NCBI GenBank assembly: GCA_001970955.1
Contig: MPUH01001144.1
Location: forward strand, 1 to 23,021
Length of the DNA stretch: 23,021 nt
DNA from: Stentor coeruleus
Taxonomy: Eukaryota; Ciliophora; Heterotrichea; Heterotrichida; Stentoridae
Reading direction: 5' to 3'
The position numbers and the translations under genes are program-made. The notes under the pieces were generated by a model. That model saw nothing but the letters and a program-made list of their open reading frames with translations, ran no database searches and was not told where the DNA came from. This document shows positions 19,909 to 23,021 of this stretch, in pieces. How positions within the stretch are numbered: the first letter of the stretch is position 1; each line of letters starts with the position of its first letter.

Positions 19909-20486
19909 TTAAGCTTTATATCCACAGGAACTCCTTCTTCTTCTAACTTTTTCAAACTTCCTACCTTTGCTCCTGACAAATGGTCTAGTCTTTGACCAAT
20001 AAGATCTAGGTGAATGTCCAAAGTGTTTATATCCTACTCTAGTTGTCCTTTTTCCTCTTAATAAAACAGCCCCAGCACCATTTGGGTTTTTTGAACGAAT
20101 TGATTAAATGTTATACATGAACCTTCTGAAGCTTTAATTCTTACTCTAGCTGACTTTGCGAATCTTAAAGCGACTATGTTTAACTTAGGGACTTTTACAA
20201 GATGTAGGTGTTAAGATTTTTATAGAAAAAATAAGAATTTTTGTAGGTCATCAAGGATTGATCCTACAACAACACATTTTTTTTTGGGCTCTTTTTGAAG
20301 ACATGAACTTGGCTATATATTTTAAACCTAGAGGTAGTCTACTGTTACGACTTATAGCTAGCCTTTTACTAATAACTTTGTTGAATTTTGAAAGAGTTTT
20401 TCAGGCTAGAAACCGGTATAGCTTGATTAGAAGCTTTAAGTAAAGATTTGTGAATATAACTTTGCAGGAGTTTTGTCCACTCCCAT
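19909..20486 (-). pseudogene. Ribosomal protein eL18 pseudogene
   Basis: Translating the - strand piecewise gives clear large-subunit protein eL18. It starts M-G-V-D at 20486, then N-L-Y-L-K-L-L-I-K-L-Y-R-F-L-A, F-N-K-V-I-S-K-R-L, V-V-V-G, D-D-L, K-V-P-K-L-N-I-V-A-L-R-F-A, N-P-N-G-A-G-A-V-L-L-R-G, the conserved K-T-R-P-F-V-R-S-K-G-R-K-F-E, and ends G-Y-K-A plus TAA at 19909. Several lesions disrupt it: about 15 residues missing plus a frameshift after the first ~9 residues; TGA at 20403-20401 where Arg is expected; one extra A in the A-run at 20277-20285; one A too few at 20087-20092; and a 39-bp insertion carrying two in-frame stops (20203-20241). No introns or poly-A tail are visible. The intact length would be near 185 residues. 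A working copy must lie elsewhere. Missense changes look few, so decay is fairly recent. Confidence 0.93.
20203..20248 (-). mobile_element. 39-bp AT-rich insertion with 7-bp direct repeats inside eL18 relic
   Basis: The direct repeat TGTAGGT occurs at 20203-20209 and 20242-20248, 39 bp apart. Removing one repeat and the 32 bp between them rejoins the eL18 reading D-D-L-H-L-V-K-V-P without a frame change. The insert is very AT-rich and adds two stops. The flanking repeat contains TA, as at ciliate internal eliminated sequences. Replication slippage or a tiny insertion with target-site duplication are alternatives. Its presence as an insertion is well supported; its nature is not. Confidence 0.6.
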
Positions 20487-21192
20487 CTTTTTATTAGCCA
20501 AGCATAATATGGAATCACAGACTTAAAGATTTGTTTTGGTATAGTATGCGAATATATTTATATAGCATTTTGCTATTTTTTTATAGATTTAGTGGATATG
20601 CATATAAATATAGTCAAATTTAATTAAATAATATGCGAAAAACTATAACACTGGCTTGGATACTATTTTATATAATTTTTTCCTGAGTTTTTGCATGTTA
20701 TTCCAGAATTATCAAAAAGGATCTTCAAATGGGCTTATATCTACTATATAATAATTAAGGTAAAGTTTTAAATAAGATTTTATAAGAAAACAACCTATAA
20801 GTTATTATTAGAAGAAAATTTATATAAGAAAGTTGCTAATTATAAATAAAAATGACTAATAATCATAACTATAAGTGCTAATTATAAATAAAAATGACTA
20901 ATAATCATAACTATAAGTACTCAAATAAAGGAATATAATTTGAATGCTACAATCCAAACCCTGCTATAAAAAATTCCATTATCCCTTTCTTCCATATAAA
21001 AAAACCCTCATTTTAAAACTATCAAAACCCAAATCATCATCTTAAACCTCCAAAAATCCTAATCAACCCATAAAAATAAGCTTTTCCTCTATACAAAACC
21101 CTATAATATTTTCTTATACAAATAATTTATACTTATTTTCTTAGCAATCATTCTATTTATAACTTTTTTCAATATTGTTAATAAATTAGCCA
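20487..21192. other. Intergenic region with a 42-bp tandem repeat
   Basis: 706 bp between the 5' end of the eL18 relic and the acyltransferase-like gene. It has no open frame. The last 260 bp are C-rich on the + strand, the usual 5' flank pattern, and probably contain the downstream gene's promoter. It includes the 42-bp repeat at 20835-20918. Confidence 0.6.
20835..20918 (+). repeat. 42-bp perfect tandem duplication
   Basis: Copies at 20835-20876 and 20877-20918, beginning GCTAATTATAAATAAAAATG. They are identical and non-coding. This could be real or the same type of assembly error as the three coding duplications in this window. Confidence 0.92.
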
Positions 21193-22202
21193 ATGAATGG
21201 TTTGATAGTTTGTGCGATACTAGCTGGAATTGTGTATTTCTTTTTGTTCAATACTACGGTTATTTACTTTATCCTTAGTGTTTTGGCTATGTACTTTGCT
21301 TTAAGCTGGTATTTAGTGCCAAGTTCAGCTGCAAGATTCAATTCTGCTAGGAGGAAAATTAGTATTTTTCTTTAAGGTGGTATTTAGTGCCAAGTTCAGC
21401 TGCAAGATTCAATTCTGCTAGGAGGAAAATTAGTATTTGTACTTGGAGTGACCCGTCAAGACCAGCAATTTTAGGGTATTTTCAGATTAGAATGGCTAAG
21501 ACCCTTGAGTTTTTGGACTGGGCTTCGAAAAAAACTGGTAAAAAAATCACTTTGACGCATTTAGCAACAAAAAGCATTGGTATGGCTTTTAATGAATACC
21601 CTGACCTAGTTGGGAAAATCAGTCTGGGACAGTTCAGGCCTGTCAAAACTATTGATGCTTCCTGCTTGATATCTCTAGAAAACGGGAAGGATGTATACTT
21701 TATCAGCTCAGAAGATGTTCCAAATAAACCTCTAAGCACCCTTTCTGAAGAACTCGATAATAAAATAAAATCTCTGACAAGTGGTGAGGCCAATCAACTC
21801 ATGAAAAAAAATGCTGGATTTTTTTCGAAATTACCAACCTGTATAGGTTCAGTCATAGGAACTATACTCTTTTATATAAACGGACCAATGGGCTTTTCTA
21901 TTCCATTTCTCGGTATGAAAAAGAAGCAATTCGGTAGTTTTATAGTATCAAATCTAGGAATGTATGGAATTGAAATAGGCCATACACCTTTACTTCCAAT
22001 TTCTCATACTATAGCAACTTTTACACTAATGAGTATTCATGATGAAGCTGTTGTTGAAAATGGAGAACTTTTGGTTCAAAAACGAATGAATATATGTGTA
22101 ACTCTTGATCATAGATATATGGATGGGATCAAAGCTGTAAAGGTTCAGAATAAAATTATTGAGATTATGGAAGACCCAATGAAGTTTATTAGTATTGATT
22201 AG
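21193..22202 (+). CDS. Membrane-anchored 2-oxoacid dehydrogenase E2-type acyltransferase domain protein
   Basis: With one copy of a 71-bp duplication removed, ATG 21193 to TAG 22202 gives about 312 residues. Residues ~4-40 hold one or two hydrophobic helices. The rest (~60-310) resembles the catalytic domain of dihydrolipoamide acyltransferases and the chloramphenicol acetyltransferase fold: F-I-V-S-N-L-G-M-Y-G-I near the CoA-binding side, and L-D-H-R-Y-M-D-G-I-K-A, the HxxxDG active-site motif with His and Asp intact. There is no lipoyl domain, subunit-binding domain or mitochondrial-type presequence, so it is not an ordinary E2 subunit. It may be a membrane acyltransferase using CoA thioesters; its substrate is unknown. 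The first reading frame otherwise stops at 21375, and the second would lack an ATG start. Confidence 0.83.
21299..21440 (+). repeat. 71-bp tandem duplication, frame-breaking
   Basis: Copies at 21299-21369 and 21370-21440 match except near the ends (C21306 versus G21377, T21368 versus G21439). The 71-nt offset shifts the frame. Both copies encode Y-L-V-P-S-S-A-A-R-F-N-S-A-R-R-K-I-S-I in their own frames, and removing one yields a continuous protein. Mismatches confined to the repeat ends suit low-quality contig ends at an unresolved overlap. Confidence 0.9.
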
Positions 22203-23021
22203 TTTATAGGTTTAACATATGATTTAGAAGGAGTGGGTTTAAATTTTAGATGGATAGGTGGGTGTAGTTTATAATGATGATGTGAGCTGTGCTAGGAGGC
22301 AAATAAATTAGATTATTTGTTGATAAGTTTTGATAAGAAGTTAAATGTAAATTTTAGGTGATTTTATTGTAAAGGAAATAGATTTTGTTTGTGTAAATTT
22401 CAAAGATGTTTGCCCAAGGGCTTCTAGAGATATAATTAACTGATATTGATTTTTTAACCTTTTCTGTTATTTTAAATATTATTCTTTTTATAGGTGTGTA
22501 TAAATTTTGGATTTTATAAGGAAATACTACTTTAATCGGCCTCAAAGTTTATTATAGAAGCTTATAATGAAGCTTTGAGTGAGAAATGGGGGGATTGGGA
22601 AGTGATAATTAAAAGAGTATTTTTAGGATTTTTTAATAAGTGTTTTATATATTTGGCTAGGTTGGGGATGAAATAATTTTAGGTGAGTTTAAAAAAAGAG
22701 TCTTATCATTTTCTAATTAGCAGGACAAGTTTTTATATTAATTTAATCAATTTACTTTTAAAGAACTTTGCATTCTTTAAAGTAAATTTTTTTGGAGAAT
22801 TTGGCGCACCTAAAATCAGCCACAGAGAAAAAAAAGAAGCAGGAAAGAGAGAAAAGAAGAGGAAAAGGAGAACGGAGCAGTGTTGGGATCGGTGAAAAAG
22901 AAAAAATAGGAAAAATTGAAGAAATTGAAAAACAGAATAAAAGTCAGAAAGAAGAAAAAAAGTGGAAAACTTAGTGGAATGGCTCGAACTTGGCGAGCGA
23001 TAGCTCATATTAATTTAAAAT
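22203..23021. other. 3' flank and window end, no convincing gene
   Basis: 819 bp. To about 22680 the + strand is G/T-rich and C-poor, typical of 3' flanks here. Beyond it lie a hairpin (22749-22788) and a purine-rich tract (about 22826-22970). The tract opens a 60-codon Lys/Glu-rich frame (to 22974) with no ATG and a stop just upstream, so I do not call it a gene. It could be a terminal exon or relic whose rest lies outside the window. Confidence 0.5.
22749..22788. repeat. Inverted repeat / hairpin
   Basis: AATTTACTTTTAAAGAA (22749-22765) pairs with TTCTTTAAAGTAAATT (22773-22788): 16 base pairs with one bulged T and a 7-base loop. It could form a stable stem-loop or cruciform. It has no run of T that would suggest a polymerase III terminator of an RNA gene. 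Confidence 0.75.

Noticed and set aside
20258-20443. 61-codon + strand open frame
   Set aside because: It lies antisense to the eL18 relic, whose protein matches are specific and conserved.
876-22202. Blepharisma-type code with TGA as Trp, suggested by the absence of TGA stops
   Set aside because: All Trp codons I read in the genes are TGG and no in-frame TGA is needed. Eight genes are too few to infer loss of TGA as a stop.
1-23021. CRISPR array, operon or prokaryotic defence system
   Set aside because: The DNA is eukaryotic with spliceosomal introns. The short tandem repeats have two copies and no spacers.

Overview
This window is macronuclear DNA of a heterotrich ciliate, most likely Stentor or a close relative. 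Three signs support this. The window opens with three units of the 8-nt telomeric repeat CCCTAACA, C-rich strand first, as expected at the left end of a chromosome. Open reading frames are broken and rejoined by tiny GT-AG introns of 15 nt (one of 16 nt). The standard genetic code fits: every Trp I read is TGG, and the eight complete genes end in TAG or TAA with no in-frame TGA. The DNA is very AT-rich. The species assignment is inferred from known heterotrich traits.

Layout. 1-875: telomere and gene-free subtelomere. 876-5867 (+): a large membrane protein with Ig-like repeats, cysteine-rich modules, a LamG-like domain and a multi-pass C-terminus, with six introns. 5868-8555: AT-rich gap with no gene. 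8556-9887 (+): 12-TM major facilitator transporter. 10096-10761 (+): ING-family PHD-finger chromatin reader with one 15-nt intron. 10824-11819 (+): PH domain joined to a degenerate permuted papain fold. 12360-15321 (-): IQ-motif protein with a lysine-rich GAK-repeat N-terminus. 16317-17930 (+): conserved protist protein of unknown function. 18300-19271 (-): secreted patatin-like lipase. 19909-20486 (-): decayed ribosomal protein eL18 pseudogene, outside the longer open frames but recognisable. 21193-22202 (+): membrane-anchored protein with a 2-oxoacid dehydrogenase E2-type acyltransferase domain. 22203-23021: no convincing gene, but a hairpin and a purine-rich tract near the window end.

The genes do not form one pathway; the window is an ordinary stretch of eukaryotic chromosome end. 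Points of most interest: (i) three short direct duplications (26, 57+N and 71 bp) each break a gene's frame, and in each case removing one copy restores one continuous protein. One carries an N at the junction, so these are probably assembly-gap artefacts, and the gene models here join across them. (ii) The eL18 relic contains a 39-bp AT-rich insertion bounded by a 7-bp direct repeat containing TA, possibly a retained internal eliminated sequence. (iii) Introns in the surface protein fall between its ~100-residue repeats. (iv) The PH protein seems to have lost its catalytic Cys and His. (v) GC skew flips sharply, sometimes inside a gene. I see no novel defence, mobile or biosynthetic system.
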